From assembly GCA_035443705.1 (NCBI GenBank), contig DAORSV010000006.1:1-34836 (forward strand): a DNA stretch of 34,836 nt, read 5' to 3'. The stretch's first letter is position 1, and every line of letters starts with the position of its first letter. The translations under genes and the position numbers were made by a program. This document shows positions 8,213-16,859 of this stretch, one piece after another. Source of the stretch: CADEGZ01 sp035443705. Its GTDB lineage: Bacteria; Pseudomonadota; Gammaproteobacteria; UBA6186; Azoamicaceae. The notes below the pieces were generated by a model. The model was given only the letters and a program-made list of their open reading frames with translations, had not been told where the DNA came from and searched no databases.

Positions 8213-8668
8213 TTATGCGCTTGGTAAATGATGTGCCAGAAAAGCATCTAAGCTATCGGCAAACAGACGGATCTCTTTTTTGCTAAGACCCGCGGATCCG
8301 CCTGTCATCACACCAGCATTTCGGAGTTCAGTATTAAAATTACGCAAAGAGAGATGTTGCTTCATGTTTTTAGGCGTGTAAAGCTTACCGCGCGGATTTA
8401 AAGCGGTGCCGCCTTTATCTACCACTAAATCTGCTAAGATAATATCGGCGGTAATAACGAGATCGTTTTTCTCAAGACTGTCTACAATTTTTTTATCTGC
8501 CACATCAAAACCCATGGGTACTTGCATCTTTTGAATAAAAGGAGATACAGGAGTACTTAGAAAATTGTTTGATACTAAAGTAACCACAGTTTTTGTGCGC
8601 ATCGCTGCTCGAAATAAAATTTCCTTAATGGCATTTGGACAAGCATCTGCATCAACCCATACACGCAC
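8213..8668 (-). CDS. yaiI: YaiI/YqxD family protein (UPF0178, DUF188)
   Basis: A 151-residue protein with the family N-terminus WVDADACPN, the middle GFDVADKKIV and ITADIILADLVVDKGG, and the C-terminal TGGSAGLSKKEI. The fold is PIN-like with conserved aspartates and the cellular role is unknown. An ATG at 8674 lies in frame, but the AAGGGG ribosome-binding site abuts it; the GTG two codons later (8668) is spaced 6 bases from that site and gives the same length before VDADACP as the E. coli protein, so GTG is preferred. It is first in a run with the CofE-like gene. Confidence 0.85.
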   Translation of the reverse strand: MRVWVDADACPNAIKEILFRAAMRTKTVVTLVSNNFLSTPVSPFIQKMQVPMGFDVADKKIVDSLEKNDLVITADIILADLVVDKGGTALNPRGKLYTPKNMKQHLSLRNFNTELRNAGVMTGGSAGLSKKEIRLFADSLDAFLAHHLPSA

Positions 8669-8751
8669 TAGCATCCCCTTCAGCTTGCTGTGCCCAAAAA
8701 TACCTCGCTGAAATAGAGAAAGTTACTTTTGCGCAATGCCTTTAACGGAGC

Positions 8752-8780
8752 AAAATATCAGGATTCCGCCAAAAAATCAA
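8752..8780 (-). promoter_or_regulatory. Candidate sigma-70 promoter for yaiI
   Basis: On the minus strand TTGATT (8775-8780) and TATTTT (8752-8757) are separated by 17 bases. A TG one base before the -10 makes it an extended -10 element. It would give a 5' leader of about 75 bases. Confidence 0.4.
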
Positions 8781-8842
8781 TAAAAAAAGTCAAAAAAAAT
8801 AGCCTGTTCATATGTTCCGTTTTCTAAGCCGTTCATGGGTCG

Positions 8843-9565
8843 ATGCCTATGGCCGATAACTTTTTTATGAATGAAGAAACAAAAGACCGTAGAACATACA
8901 AAGACCTTATTCAGAATCGAACTCAATATTTGCCATTGTCGGGTATTGTAGGCGTTGTGACTGAATTTTTAAGTTATGGCATTAAGCTTCCTGTTATAGG
9001 TCGGCTACTGATGCGCTCATTTACGGTTGTTTGCTGTGCGATCGGGCGTCTGCGCAGAAAAAGTGATTATAATGGGCTGTATGACTTACTTGTACATTGT
9101 TTATCTCATAACACCTTTAGAAAGCACGAGGAGTACCGTTGGTGGTATTTAATGCGCTTTGCAGTTGCCGTTGCTCAAGAGCGGCAAATTAATTGGTTAA
9201 TACGGGATATTAGATTAGAAGACAATCTTGTTTTATTAGGCAGTCTTGGCCCAAGGCCTTTAAAAGGGTATGATGTAGCCTATGCCTTTGTGGGATACTC
9301 GCTTTGGATGTTCGAGCGCGGTGATGTTTTAGGGGCTATCAACCTGATTCAAATTGCAGAACAAGCAGACGAGACCTGGGGCTACCCTGAATATTTACAT
9401 GGTTGGTATGGTTTATTTACACGGGATGTTGATTCAGTAACGCATTTTACGCGCGCCGTGCATATTGATTGGAGCTTTTTACAAAGAATGAAACACGATA
9501 AAACCTGTAGAGAACATCCGGATGTGTTGCATGCAGTACAAAAAAGAACGCTTGTTGCAAGATGA
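8843..9565 (+). CDS. Conserved-looking protein of unknown function, translationally coupled to gshA
   Basis: A 240-residue protein I cannot assign. Residues 30-70 hold two hydrophobic, glycine-containing segments (around LSGIVGVV and LPVIGRLLMRSFTVVCCAIG) that could be a membrane-associated hairpin. The rest is aromatic-rich helical sequence (EEYRWWYLMRF, GYSLWMFERGD, GYPEYLHGWYGLF) reminiscent of degenerate TPR helices. There is no signal peptide. ATG at 8843 and 8849 are both possible; neither has a good ribosome-binding site. Its stop overlaps the gshA start as ATGA, so the two are translated together. Confidence 0.7.
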   Translation: MPMADNFFMNEETKDRRTYKDLIQNRTQYLPLSGIVGVVTEFLSYGIKLPVIGRLLMRSFTVVCCAIGRLRRKSDYNGLYDLLVHCLSHNTFRKHEEYRWWYLMRFAVAVAQERQINWLIRDIRLEDNLVLLGSLGPRPLKGYDVAYAFVGYSLWMFERGDVLGAINLIQIAEQADETWGYPEYLHGWYGLFTRDVDSVTHFTRAVHIDWSFLQRMKHDKTCREHPDVLHAVQKRTLVAR

Positions 9566-11130
9566 ATTCTTTTTTTTTAAAACGATTACAAATGTTAGAA
9601 TCTCCTGATTGGCTTCAGAGTTTATCGGGGATAAAACGTGGGTTTGAAAAAGAGTGTTTAAGGGTAAATAAGCAGGGACTTATTAGTACCAAACCACATC
9701 CTAAAACATTGGGATCTAGCTTAACTCACCCTATGATTACCACCGATTTTTCGGAGGCCTTATTAGAATTTATTACACCACCCACTGAAAATTTGAATGC
9801 GCCTTACGACATACTCAACGCTTTACATCTATATACCAATCAGAACTTAAAAGATGAATTATTATGGTCTGCAAGTATGCCGTGTACGCTCCCTAAAGAA
9901 ACAGAAATTCCGATTGCTGAATATGGTTCTTCCAATCTTGGACGGCTTAAGCATATTTACAGACGTGGTTTAGCGTTTCGTTATGGTCGAATTATGCAAA
10001 CGATTTCAGGTATTCATTATAATTTTTCGTTGTCGGATAATTTTTGGCAGAAGTATTATGCACATTCAGGCTCATCCTTGAAAAAACAGTTATTTATATC
10101 AGAACAATATCTTGGCCTGATTCGAAACAGTTTGCGATTTGGTTGGTTGCTACCCTTATTGTTTGGTGCATCACCTGCGGTATCGACTTCTTTTTTTGCA
10201 GAGCATCAACCGGATTTAGAAGTGCATGGTTCGGATACCTATGTGGGATCTTTTGCTACCTCATTACGGTTGAGTGATTTAGGGTATCATAATCGAGAGG
10301 AAATGAAGGATAAAATTTCGTATAATACGTTTTCAACATTTTTGGAAACAATGCGAAAGGCGGTACATACATCCGTACCACAATATCGTCGAATAGGTGT
10401 TTTTAAAGACGGTGAATATAATCAACTCAGCGATTGCGTGTTTCAAATTGAAAATGAACATTATGCATTAGTGCGCCCCAAACGTGTTTCTGGTCGCGAA
10501 GAGCGAATGATGTCTGCGATTTTACGCGATGGGATAGAATATATCGAAGTGCGCGCTTTGGATATTAATCCGTTTGTACCGATAGGTATAGAACAGGACA
10601 TGGTTTATCTATTAGATGCTTTTTTAATCTATTGTTTATTAAGTGATAGTCCATTATTAACAGATGCAGAAGACCAGCAAATTGAGTACAATCATAGCCA
10701 GGTTGTAGAACGTGGTCGTCAACCAAAGTTGAGTCTTCTTGACGGACACGGCAAGCCTCGTGAATTAGTGGATTGGGCTATGGAATTATTGACATCAATA
10801 GAAGCTGTAGCAGTATTATTGGACAAGGCTTATGGATCTCAAGCCTTTACAAATGCATGTCAGATTGCAAAAAAACGGGTTTTAGAGCCCGATACTTTGC
10901 CGTCTGCGCAGGTATTAAAAGAGATGAAAGCAGAGGGGAGATCTTATTTTGATTTTGCGAGCCATTGGTCTGTAAAGCACCAGCAGTATTTTCGAAATCA
11001 ACAAATGCTTCCTTCAGAGCTTAAGGCTTACAACACATTGGTTCAGAATTCTTTTGTGGCTCAAAAGGAACTAGAGAGTACAGACACTTTATCGTTTGAT
11101 AAATATTTAAGTTTATATCTTGCAACGTAG
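9562..11130 (+). CDS. gshA: Glutamate-cysteine ligase
   Basis: A 522-residue protein, close to the roughly 518 residues of E. coli GshA. It catalyses the first step of glutathione synthesis in the cytoplasm, joining glutamate and cysteine through the gamma-carboxylate with ATP. The N-terminus has the type I signature GIKRGFEKECLRV with FEKE at 28-31, followed by THPMITTDFSEALLEFITPP. RYGRIMQTISGIHYNFS, SLRLSDLGY and YIEVRALDINPF are also family features. The start ATG overlaps the stop of the preceding gene. A Dot/Icm-like membrane protein gene follows 12 bases downstream; gshB is not in the window. Confidence 0.96.
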   Translation: MNSFFLKRLQMLESPDWLQSLSGIKRGFEKECLRVNKQGLISTKPHPKTLGSSLTHPMITTDFSEALLEFITPPTENLNAPYDILNALHLYTNQNLKDELLWSASMPCTLPKETEIPIAEYGSSNLGRLKHIYRRGLAFRYGRIMQTISGIHYNFSLSDNFWQKYYAHSGSSLKKQLFISEQYLGLIRNSLRFGWLLPLLFGASPAVSTSFFAEHQPDLEVHGSDTYVGSFATSLRLSDLGYHNREEMKDKISYNTFSTFLETMRKAVHTSVPQYRRIGVFKDGEYNQLSDCVFQIENEHYALVRPKRVSGREERMMSAILRDGIEYIEVRALDINPFVPIGIEQDMVYLLDAFLIYCLLSDSPLLTDAEDQQIEYNHSQVVERGRQPKLSLLDGHGKPRELVDWAMELLTSIEAVAVLLDKAYGSQAFTNACQIAKKRVLEPDTLPSAQVLKEMKAEGRSYFDFASHWSVKHQQYFRNQQMLPSELKAYNTLVQNSFVAQKELESTDTLSFDKYLSLYLAT

Positions 11131-11142
11131 AGGATTTATGGC

Positions 11143-11559
11143 ATGAAAGTTGTAAATATAAAAAAAACAGCATTATTACTGATGTTTTTATTAATATTAG
11201 ACAGTGTTTTTGCAACAGAACAGCCAAGCCTAGCGAGTATTGCAGATTCACTGGTTGTCGGAACTGATGCGGTAACACGGTTGCTGCACTTTGTTAGCAT
11301 TGTTGTTGGGTGTTTTTTATTTATCATGGCATTTTCTTTATTTAGAGCAAATCGGTTGAATCCAAAATTCGTCCCCTTAGAAAGGCCGATTATTTATGTA
11401 TTTTTAGGCATAATTTTAGTTGCTTTGCCGTTTTATGGCAAAATATTTATGCCAACGGGAAGTACGATTGACTTAAAAATAGAAGAAGAGCGTGCTATGG
11501 GTGTGCAATCGCACGATATCGATGCACCTTTAGAATGGGGAAATGACTACGATCATTGA
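11143..11559 (+). CDS. Small two-helix membrane protein resembling Dot/Icm IcmC/IcmD (DotE/DotP)/DotV
   Basis: A 138-residue protein. A signal peptide or first membrane segment (residues 6-24, ending VFATEQ) is followed by SLASIADSLVVGTDAVTRL, a membrane helix with glycine (about 50-67), a short basic loop ending in NPKFVPLERPI, a second helix (about 84-100) ending LVALPFYGK, and a polar tail. The layout, signal peptide, A-x-x-I helix, TM, NPxxVPLxxP, TM, LP, is that of the small inner-membrane subunits of the Dot/Icm type IVB secretion system as I recall them. Which subunit it is cannot be settled by eye, and the rest of the system is not in the window. It follows gshA closely and is convergent with bepA. 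Confidence 0.5.
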   Translation: MKVVNIKKTALLLMFLLILDSVFATEQPSLASIADSLVVGTDAVTRLLHFVSIVVGCFLFIMAFSLFRANRLNPKFVPLERPIIYVFLGIILVALPFYGKIFMPTGSTIDLKIEEERAMGVQSHDIDAPLEWGNDYDH

Positions 11560-11583
11560 GGAAGCTATTTCGCGCACCTTCCT
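11559..11583. terminator. Weak candidate hairpin between convergent genes
   Basis: AGGAAG (11559-11564) and CTTCCT (11578-11583) can pair around a 13-base loop in the 22-base gap between the Dot/Icm-like gene and bepA, followed on the plus strand by ATAATTTT. The stem is short. Confidence 0.25.
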
Positions 11584-13081
11584 ATAATTTTAAATCTTCC
11601 TGTTCTTCTATGGTTGCTTGCATCGCTTCTTTGCGCTGATGAATTTTACTTAAAACAGATTTTTTATTTTGCGCATATTCCAAAGCCAAATCCAATTGTT
11701 TAAAAGCGTCTTTAAACTCGCCTCTTGCAAAATGCCATTCGGCTTGTGAGCGATGCAGATCGGTTGGTTGGTGAGATAAGCTATAAGCACGCGCTAACAT
11801 TTGATGCAACGTCGGATCGTTAAAGTGCATTTGGCGTTGCGCAACAAGTAATTTGACAGCAACTTCAGGTTGTTTATTTTGCAATAGGAGTGTTATGTGT
11901 TGTAGGACAATTGCATAATTAGAGGGATAAGCTTCCATTAAACGTTTTGTGCGATTGAGAGCAGCGTCGAGTTGGCCCGTGATGTGTTCTGCTTCTGCAA
12001 GGCCGAGCTCAAGCATCCATTGATGTGGATTTTGAGTATTCAGGTTTTGTAAGCGCGTTAAGCCTGTGTTTGTTTGTTTGGGGCTTTTCAGTAAAGAAAG
12101 TGCATAAGCATATTCTGCGGCTATTTTGTTTTGATACCGGCCGCTGTCTAGCTTTTCTTTGAGGCGATGTATTTTTTTGTGCGTACTTTCTTCCATAGCG
12201 ATTTCAAGACGTGCACGAACCAAATGGAAAGAGAGGCTATCGGTTGCTTGTTTCTGTTTAAATGTGGCAGCGCGGTTTTGGGCATCGGCGATACGTGAAT
12301 CAAACACAGGGTGCGTGAGTAAGTATTCGGGCGGTCTTGTTTGATATTGGCTATTTTTTTTCATGCATTGAAAAACACTCGCCATGGCATTGGGGTCAAA
12401 TTCTGTTTGAGAGAGCATTTGTATACCCACACGGTCGGCTTCTTTTTCATGTTCTCGCGTAAAATTAATCATGCTCTGCATGTGGCCCGCCATGGCAGCA
12501 GTTGCTAAATGTATGCCCGCTTCGGGCGCGCCCAAGGCGCCGACTGCGATAGCCGCTAGAATTTCTGCAGCAGTTAATGGCATCATCTGACGACTGGCAT
12601 CCATGATGCGTGCTAAATGCCTTTGTGAGATATGGGCTGTTTCATGCGCGAGCACAGCGACTAATTCGCTTTCGTTATTTACACCTAAAATCAAACCACT
12701 GTGAACAGCAATGTGTCCACCAAAAAATGCAAAAGCATTAAATTCCGGTGTGTTGACGCCGAAAATATCGAGATTGATGTGACGAAGATGGGGTTGAGAC
12801 GTAAAGTGTCCAGCTATGCCATGCAAATATTCGTTAACGATGGGATCTGCAACCAAAAAATCGCTCCCATGGATTTTTTGCATAATCATATTGCCAATGA
12901 CCCGCTGGTTTTTAGCTTCTAGAATGGTTTCGGAGGATTCTCCCATATCCGGAAAATTGGTTTCGATTGCAAAAACCGTGTTAGAAAAATAAATTACAAT
13001 AACAATAAGGAGTTTTTGCAATAACTTGAGCAATAGAGAAGCTCTGTCATCTAAAGAAAAAACATTAAGCAAATAGCGCAT
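11582..13081 (-). CDS. bepA: Periplasmic M48 metalloprotease/chaperone BepA (YfgC)
   Basis: A 499-residue protein, near the 487 residues of E. coli BepA. A hydrophobic signal sequence spans about 18-38. The M48 protease domain has the zinc motif HETAH at 146-150 and the third ligand in EKEADR (Glu 214), with THPVF around 257 matching the loop whose His gates the E. coli active site. From about 290 the protein is TPR-like helical repeats. BepA works at the outer membrane, helping LptD and the BAM complex assemble and degrading stalled LptD. The start overlaps the last 17 bases of hpnE, which places bepA at the end of the long minus-strand run. Confidence 0.92.
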   Translation of the reverse strand: MRYLLNVFSLDDRASLLLKLLQKLLIVIVIYFSNTVFAIETNFPDMGESSETILEAKNQRVIGNMIMQKIHGSDFLVADPIVNEYLHGIAGHFTSQPHLRHINLDIFGVNTPEFNAFAFFGGHIAVHSGLILGVNNESELVAVLAHETAHISQRHLARIMDASRQMMPLTAAEILAAIAVGALGAPEAGIHLATAAMAGHMQSMINFTREHEKEADRVGIQMLSQTEFDPNAMASVFQCMKKNSQYQTRPPEYLLTHPVFDSRIADAQNRAATFKQKQATDSLSFHLVRARLEIAMEESTHKKIHRLKEKLDSGRYQNKIAAEYAYALSLLKSPKQTNTGLTRLQNLNTQNPHQWMLELGLAEAEHITGQLDAALNRTKRLMEAYPSNYAIVLQHITLLLQNKQPEVAVKLLVAQRQMHFNDPTLHQMLARAYSLSHQPTDLHRSQAEWHFARGEFKDAFKQLDLALEYAQNKKSVLSKIHQRKEAMQATIEEQEDLKL

Positions 13082-14477
13082 CTTTAGATAGTATCAGTTG
13101 TGCTGCTTTTATGCCACTCCGGATTGCGCCTTCGAGTGTTGCAGGGTAGCAAGGTTCGATATAGTCACCTGCAAGCCAAAGGTTAACAAGAGGGGTGGAA
13201 GTTCGGGGTCGGTAATCATTGATCCCAATATCACATGAGAAAGCAGCACGTTTTTCTGTTACAACACGATAATCGAGCGGTGCTGTATGAAGTGTTGGGA
13301 ATACTTGAAGATTGGTGCATGTGCTTTCGAGCTCTTGTTGAATTTTTGCGACTAATTCAGCATGAGACAGTAAACTATGAGCACCGCTACTGCTGATAAC
13401 AATGCTTAATACATCGGGTTGTCCCGCAAAGCGTCGGTCAAACATCCAATGTAGGGTTGAATTTATAAAGCCTATCATAGGCTTTATAAGATTGATCTCG
13501 TTAGCGTAGCGTAAATAGACAGTGCTAATTGGCTGGTAATGAAATTTTAATAAATTGGTTATTAATTCTTTACAGAGATCCGTAGATTCTGAATTCGATA
13601 GGAGTAATTTTGCTGAAACATGCGGTGGTGTTGCTAATATAATGTGCTTTGCATAAAATGTGCGTATTGCGGTTTGAACGCCCGTGCATTCGTTATTTTC
13701 AATGATCAACTCTTGTATGCGTTGATTATAAAAAATGGAACCACCTTTTTCTTTAATATATTTGATGATTAGATTGGGCAACAATGTGCTGAGATCAACT
13801 TTAGAGAATAACCAATCGGAAGGAGATTTCGTATTACCCTGTTTAATGTTTTGCTTGAAGATGTCGCGTAGGATTTTCACGAATACTTGTGCGGAAGCTT
13901 GATGAATAGGCGTGCTTAAAGCAGCAAGTGCCATGGGTCCCCATAATTTTTCGATGAGAGAAATCGGTTGCTTAAAACGCAGCAATAGTTCGTATACAGA
14001 GATATCTTGAGAGAGATGAAAGTTTTTATGATAAATTGTACGGTAAAACGCGATTGCTCTTAAACGTTCTTTCAATGAAAAGCCCTGGATTTTTGAAAAA
14101 CTGAGTAGCTGTTTTAATAGTGATACAGACGATGGTGCTGTTAGATGAATAGATTTTTGAGTGTTTTTTTGATTAAGCATGAACCATTCAAAGGGTTTTC
14201 GATCGAACACAGCATCTTCTGAAATATTTAACCATTTTAAGAGCATTAAGGTTTCTGTGTAAGCGCCCATGAATAAATGTTGTCCATTATCAACCGTATA
14301 AGATCCAAATGGAATGCCGCGTGCCCGGCCGCCTGCTTGTGGGGCTGCTTCTAATAAAACGACTTGATGCCCTTGTCGGGTGAGTGTGAGTGCTGCGGCG
14401 AGTCCTGCCCAGCCGGCGCCAACAACGAGCGTAGATGCCGAGGTCGACGCCATTTTTTCTTCAGATAATTTAAACAT
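13065..14477 (-). CDS. hpnE: Hydroxysqualene dehydroxylase HpnE
   Basis: A 470-residue FAD-dependent amine-oxidase-fold protein. The dinucleotide-binding motif VVGAGWAGLAAAL lies at about 18-30, followed by the acidic end of strand 2 in VLLEAAPQAGGRA. The C-terminal FAD motif is LAGDYIEPCYPATLEGAIRSG. HpnE reduces hydroxysqualene to squalene, the last step of the HpnCDE route. It overlaps hpnD by 8 bases and bepA by 17. The start is uncertain: ATG 14477 has no clear ribosome-binding site, while an in-frame ATG at 14453 has GAAGA upstream; translation coupled to hpnD could serve the first. The coding sequence holds a perfect 12-base-arm palindrome at 13463-13489. Confidence 0.92.
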   Translation of the reverse strand: MFKLSEEKMASTSASTLVVGAGWAGLAAALTLTRQGHQVVLLEAAPQAGGRARGIPFGSYTVDNGQHLFMGAYTETLMLLKWLNISEDAVFDRKPFEWFMLNQKNTQKSIHLTAPSSVSLLKQLLSFSKIQGFSLKERLRAIAFYRTIYHKNFHLSQDISVYELLLRFKQPISLIEKLWGPMALAALSTPIHQASAQVFVKILRDIFKQNIKQGNTKSPSDWLFSKVDLSTLLPNLIIKYIKEKGGSIFYNQRIQELIIENNECTGVQTAIRTFYAKHIILATPPHVSAKLLLSNSESTDLCKELITNLLKFHYQPISTVYLRYANEINLIKPMIGFINSTLHWMFDRRFAGQPDVLSIVISSSGAHSLLSHAELVAKIQQELESTCTNLQVFPTLHTAPLDYRVVTEKRAAFSCDIGINDYRPRTSTPLVNLWLAGDYIEPCYPATLEGAIRSGIKAAQLILSKDALFA

Positions 14478-15333
14478 GTGTATTTTTTTTAGAGGGCTTC
14501 AGGGTTCTTTGGGTTTTCCATGCAATCCAAAGCTTACGTAAGGGTGTTAAGCTGACGCGTTGATCTAAAATTTTAAAATGTAATTTTTCAATTTCACTAA
14601 GAAGTACAAAATAGATTGCAGCCATAATCAGTCCACACCGCTGATCATATTTATCCGCTTCAGGTAAGGTGAGTAAAGCTTTTTCATAATAGGATCGCGC
14701 GCGTGTTGCTTGGTACGCCATTAAATCTTGAAAATTTTGGGTGTATTTTTTTTCTAAAATATCTTGGGGTGTGAGTGAAAACTTGGCCAGTTCATCTTCG
14801 GGTAAATAAATTCTGCAGCGATTTGCATCTTCGCCTACGTCTCGAATAATATTGACTAATTGAAAAGCGATCCCTAGATTTTTGGCGTATTCTAGCGTGT
14901 TGGGATTTGTATATCCAAAAATTTCGGCGGCTAATAGCCCGGGTGCACTGGCGACACAATGGCAATACAGTCGCAAATCTTCAAAAGTTTGGTATCCCTG
15001 ATAAGAGAGATCCATGCTCATACCCTGCAAGATTTCTTCGAATAAATGTTTTTTAAGCGAAAAGCGATCTTTAATCTGTGCGAGTGCTTTTCCGACGGGG
15101 TGTTGCGGTTGATCTGTAAAAACACGGTCGATTTCCGTATGCCACCAAGCAAGTTTTTTTTGTGCAATTTCTTTGTCTGTACATTCATCCACTATATCAT
15201 CGACTTCTCTGCAAAAGGCATAGACCGCCATAATGGCTTTTTTTTGCTCAGTAGGTAAAAAGAGAAAGCTGTAATAGAAGCTAGAACCACTTTTGGCGGT
15301 TTTTTCTCGGCAATATTTGTCTGAATCATCCAT
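14470..15333 (-). CDS. hpnD: Presqualene diphosphate synthase HpnD
   Basis: A 287-residue trans-prenyltransferase of the squalene/phytoene synthase family. The first aspartate-rich motif is in CREVDDIVDE (around 42-51), the second in NIIRDVGEDANRCRIYLPEDEL, and the substrate-binding FYYSFLFLP segment is near residue 20. HpnD condenses two farnesyl diphosphates to presqualene diphosphate, which HpnC converts to hydroxysqualene. It sits directly upstream of hpnE with an 8-base overlap. AGGG 7 bases before the ATG is a good ribosome-binding site, but it lies inside a small hairpin (15340-15353). Confidence 0.92.
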   Translation of the reverse strand: MDDSDKYCREKTAKSGSSFYYSFLFLPTEQKKAIMAVYAFCREVDDIVDECTDKEIAQKKLAWWHTEIDRVFTDQPQHPVGKALAQIKDRFSLKKHLFEEILQGMSMDLSYQGYQTFEDLRLYCHCVASAPGLLAAEIFGYTNPNTLEYAKNLGIAFQLVNIIRDVGEDANRCRIYLPEDELAKFSLTPQDILEKKYTQNFQDLMAYQATRARSYYEKALLTLPEADKYDQRCGLIMAAIYFVLLSEIEKLHFKILDQRVSLTPLRKLWIAWKTQRTLKPSKKNTHV

Positions 15334-15339
15334 CGTCTT

Positions 15340-15353
15340 ACCCTAACAAGGGT
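15340..15353 (-). promoter_or_regulatory. Hairpin covering the hpnD ribosome-binding site
   Basis: In the minus-strand transcript ACCCT pairs with AGGGT around a 4-base loop, and outer GTC/GAC can add 3 pairs across small bulges. The AGGG of the 3' arm is the hpnD ribosome-binding site, so the fold would lower initiation unless opened by ribosomes or a factor. No U-tract follows, so it is not a terminator. Confidence 0.35.
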
Positions 15354-15372
15354 CGACAATATTTGCAAGGTG

Positions 15373-15672
15373 TTAGTTGATTTTATCACTGCTTGGCCAG
15401 GGTGAAAATGGGTAAGGCTTTGTGTCTGTATTAAACGAGATAAAGCGTACTATCTCATACAGATACTGATTCAGACTTTTTCCAAAATCCAATAAATTTT
15501 GATTCGGGTGTTTTAGAAAAATACTGTAGAAAAATTGAAAAACTGAAATGGCGACGGTTAAAATCCAAACGACATAACCAACAAAATAGAATAAAACGAG
15601 ATATAACGCTTTTAGCAATTTTTCTCTGGTATGCGAATCCGTTTGTGGGCGTGGTTCGTTTTGGGTTGACAT
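15373..15672 (-). CDS. DUF4389 small membrane protein
   Basis: A 99-residue protein with a polar N-terminus, one long or two short hydrophobic segments (about 20-52, LYLVLFYFVGYVVWILTVAI), and a C-terminal amphipathic part (LLDFGKSLNQYLYEIVRFISF) ending in PYPFSPWP. This fits the DUF4389 family, whose typical C-terminus is a Tyr-x-x-E-x-x-x-F-(L/I) helix followed by a P-F-P-W motif. Function unknown; an inner-membrane location is predicted. AGGAG 7 bases upstream of the ATG supports the start. It lies 39 bases upstream of hpnD in the same run. Confidence 0.8.
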   Translation of the reverse strand: MSTQNEPRPQTDSHTREKLLKALYLVLFYFVGYVVWILTVAISVFQFFYSIFLKHPNQNLLDFGKSLNQYLYEIVRFISFNTDTKPYPFSPWPSSDKIN

Positions 15673-15806
15673 AGAACTACTCCTGTTTTGTAGTTATTCA
15701 TAAATGTGCTTGCATATTATCTTAGCTTAGTGCATTCAAGTGTGAATTTCCAGAAAGAATTGCTCTAAAATAGCCTGTTTAGCACAAGATTAGGGCAAGT
15801 ATAAAG

Positions 15807-16859
15807 TTAAGGTCTATCCTTTGTAACTTGGATTTCAGAAAATGCTAATTTTGAAGGAATCGCTAATCCTAAGCGTTTTGCAAGCGAACTGTTAATAAAC
15901 GCTTTAAGCGTACTGGGATTGTGTGTTGGCATATTTTTTGGGTTTTCTCCCTTTAGAATTTTCGCGACTATTATGCCAGTTTCGCGCCCAATGTCCTGAT
16001 AATCATACCCCACTGCGGCTAAGACACCGCTTTGAACCAACAAAGGATCACTGGTGAAAATAGGCAGAATGATCGGAAGTGTCGGTGACGATTGTGAGGC
16101 AATGTTAACAATGGTTTGGATAGCAGATACAAGTGTATTATCCTGTGGAAAGTAGAGTGCATCCACTTTGCCGATCAAACTTTTTGTCGCATCTGCAACA
16201 TCTTGCGTTTTATTAACAGTGACTTCAACAAAACGAATGTCATTTTTCTTTAATAATATTTTTAAACGGCCAATGGTCGAAACAGAATTTGTTTCTGCCG
16301 CATTATACATTAATCCCAGTGTTTTTAACTGTGGCATTAAAGATTTTATCAGTTCAAGCAGCCCCTCTAGATGGGCTGTATCTGTAACACCCGTTATAGG
16401 AAAGTCGTTACAAGATTCTAAGCCCGCTGCTTTAGGATCGCTCACTGCGCTAAATACGATAGGAATTTTTGAGCCGTGTTTTTTGGCTTCGTAGAACAAG
16501 GTTTGTGCAGAGGGTGTAGAAATGCCAACCGCCAGATTAATCTTCGAACTCATTAATTTATTGGCGATTTGTGTTGAAGTAACAATATTACCTTGTGCAT
16601 TATCGTATATCACTTTTAAATTTTTTCCCGCTTCGTATCCTTCTGCTTTTAAAGCGGCCAGCATACTTTCGCGTACAGAGTCGAGCGCAGGGTGCTCTAC
16701 GATTTGGCTAATGCCGATTGTTTTTTGAGTAAGAGACTCGGCGATTGAGATATCTAGGCAGGTGACGAAGCTTACAAGGAAGGCGAGGACAAGGGACAGG
16801 ATCTTATTTTTAGAAGATCGGTTTAAGTTGTTTGACTTTGTTCTTGCTCTGTTACGCAT
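15807..16859 (-). CDS. ABC transporter substrate-binding protein (PF04392/TrpX type)
   Basis: A 350-residue exported protein. A basic N-terminus and hydrophobic segment (about 20-42, ending SIAES) form a signal peptide. The mature part begins KTIGISQIVEHPALDSVRESM and contains NLKVIYDNAQGN, GISTPSAQTLF, PIVFSAVSDPKAAGL, GVTDTAHLEGLLELIK and LYFPQDNT, all in the order seen in the ABC_sub_bind family that includes the tryptophan-binding TrpX. The ligand is probably an aromatic amino acid or related small molecule. Its partner permease and ATPase, normally adjacent, are not in the window. A GGAG 8 bases before the ATG marks the start; a 46-codon frame overlaps it upstream. Confidence 0.88.
   Translation of the reverse strand: MRNRARTKSNNLNRSSKNKILSLVLAFLVSFVTCLDISIAESLTQKTIGISQIVEHPALDSVRESMLAALKAEGYEAGKNLKVIYDNAQGNIVTSTQIANKLMSSKINLAVGISTPSAQTLFYEAKKHGSKIPIVFSAVSDPKAAGLESCNDFPITGVTDTAHLEGLLELIKSLMPQLKTLGLMYNAAETNSVSTIGRLKILLKKNDIRFVEVTVNKTQDVADATKSLIGKVDALYFPQDNTLVSAIQTIVNIASQSSPTLPIILPIFTSDPLLVQSGVLAAVGYDYQDIGRETGIIVAKILKGENPKNMPTHNPSTLKAFINSSLAKRLGLAIPSKLAFSEIQVTKDRP

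Noticed and set aside
8796..8808. Thirteen-base match AAAATAGCCTGTT shared with 15767-15779, both intergenic
   Set aside because: AT-rich, no flanking similarity, and the two neighbouring genes have nothing in common; probably chance.
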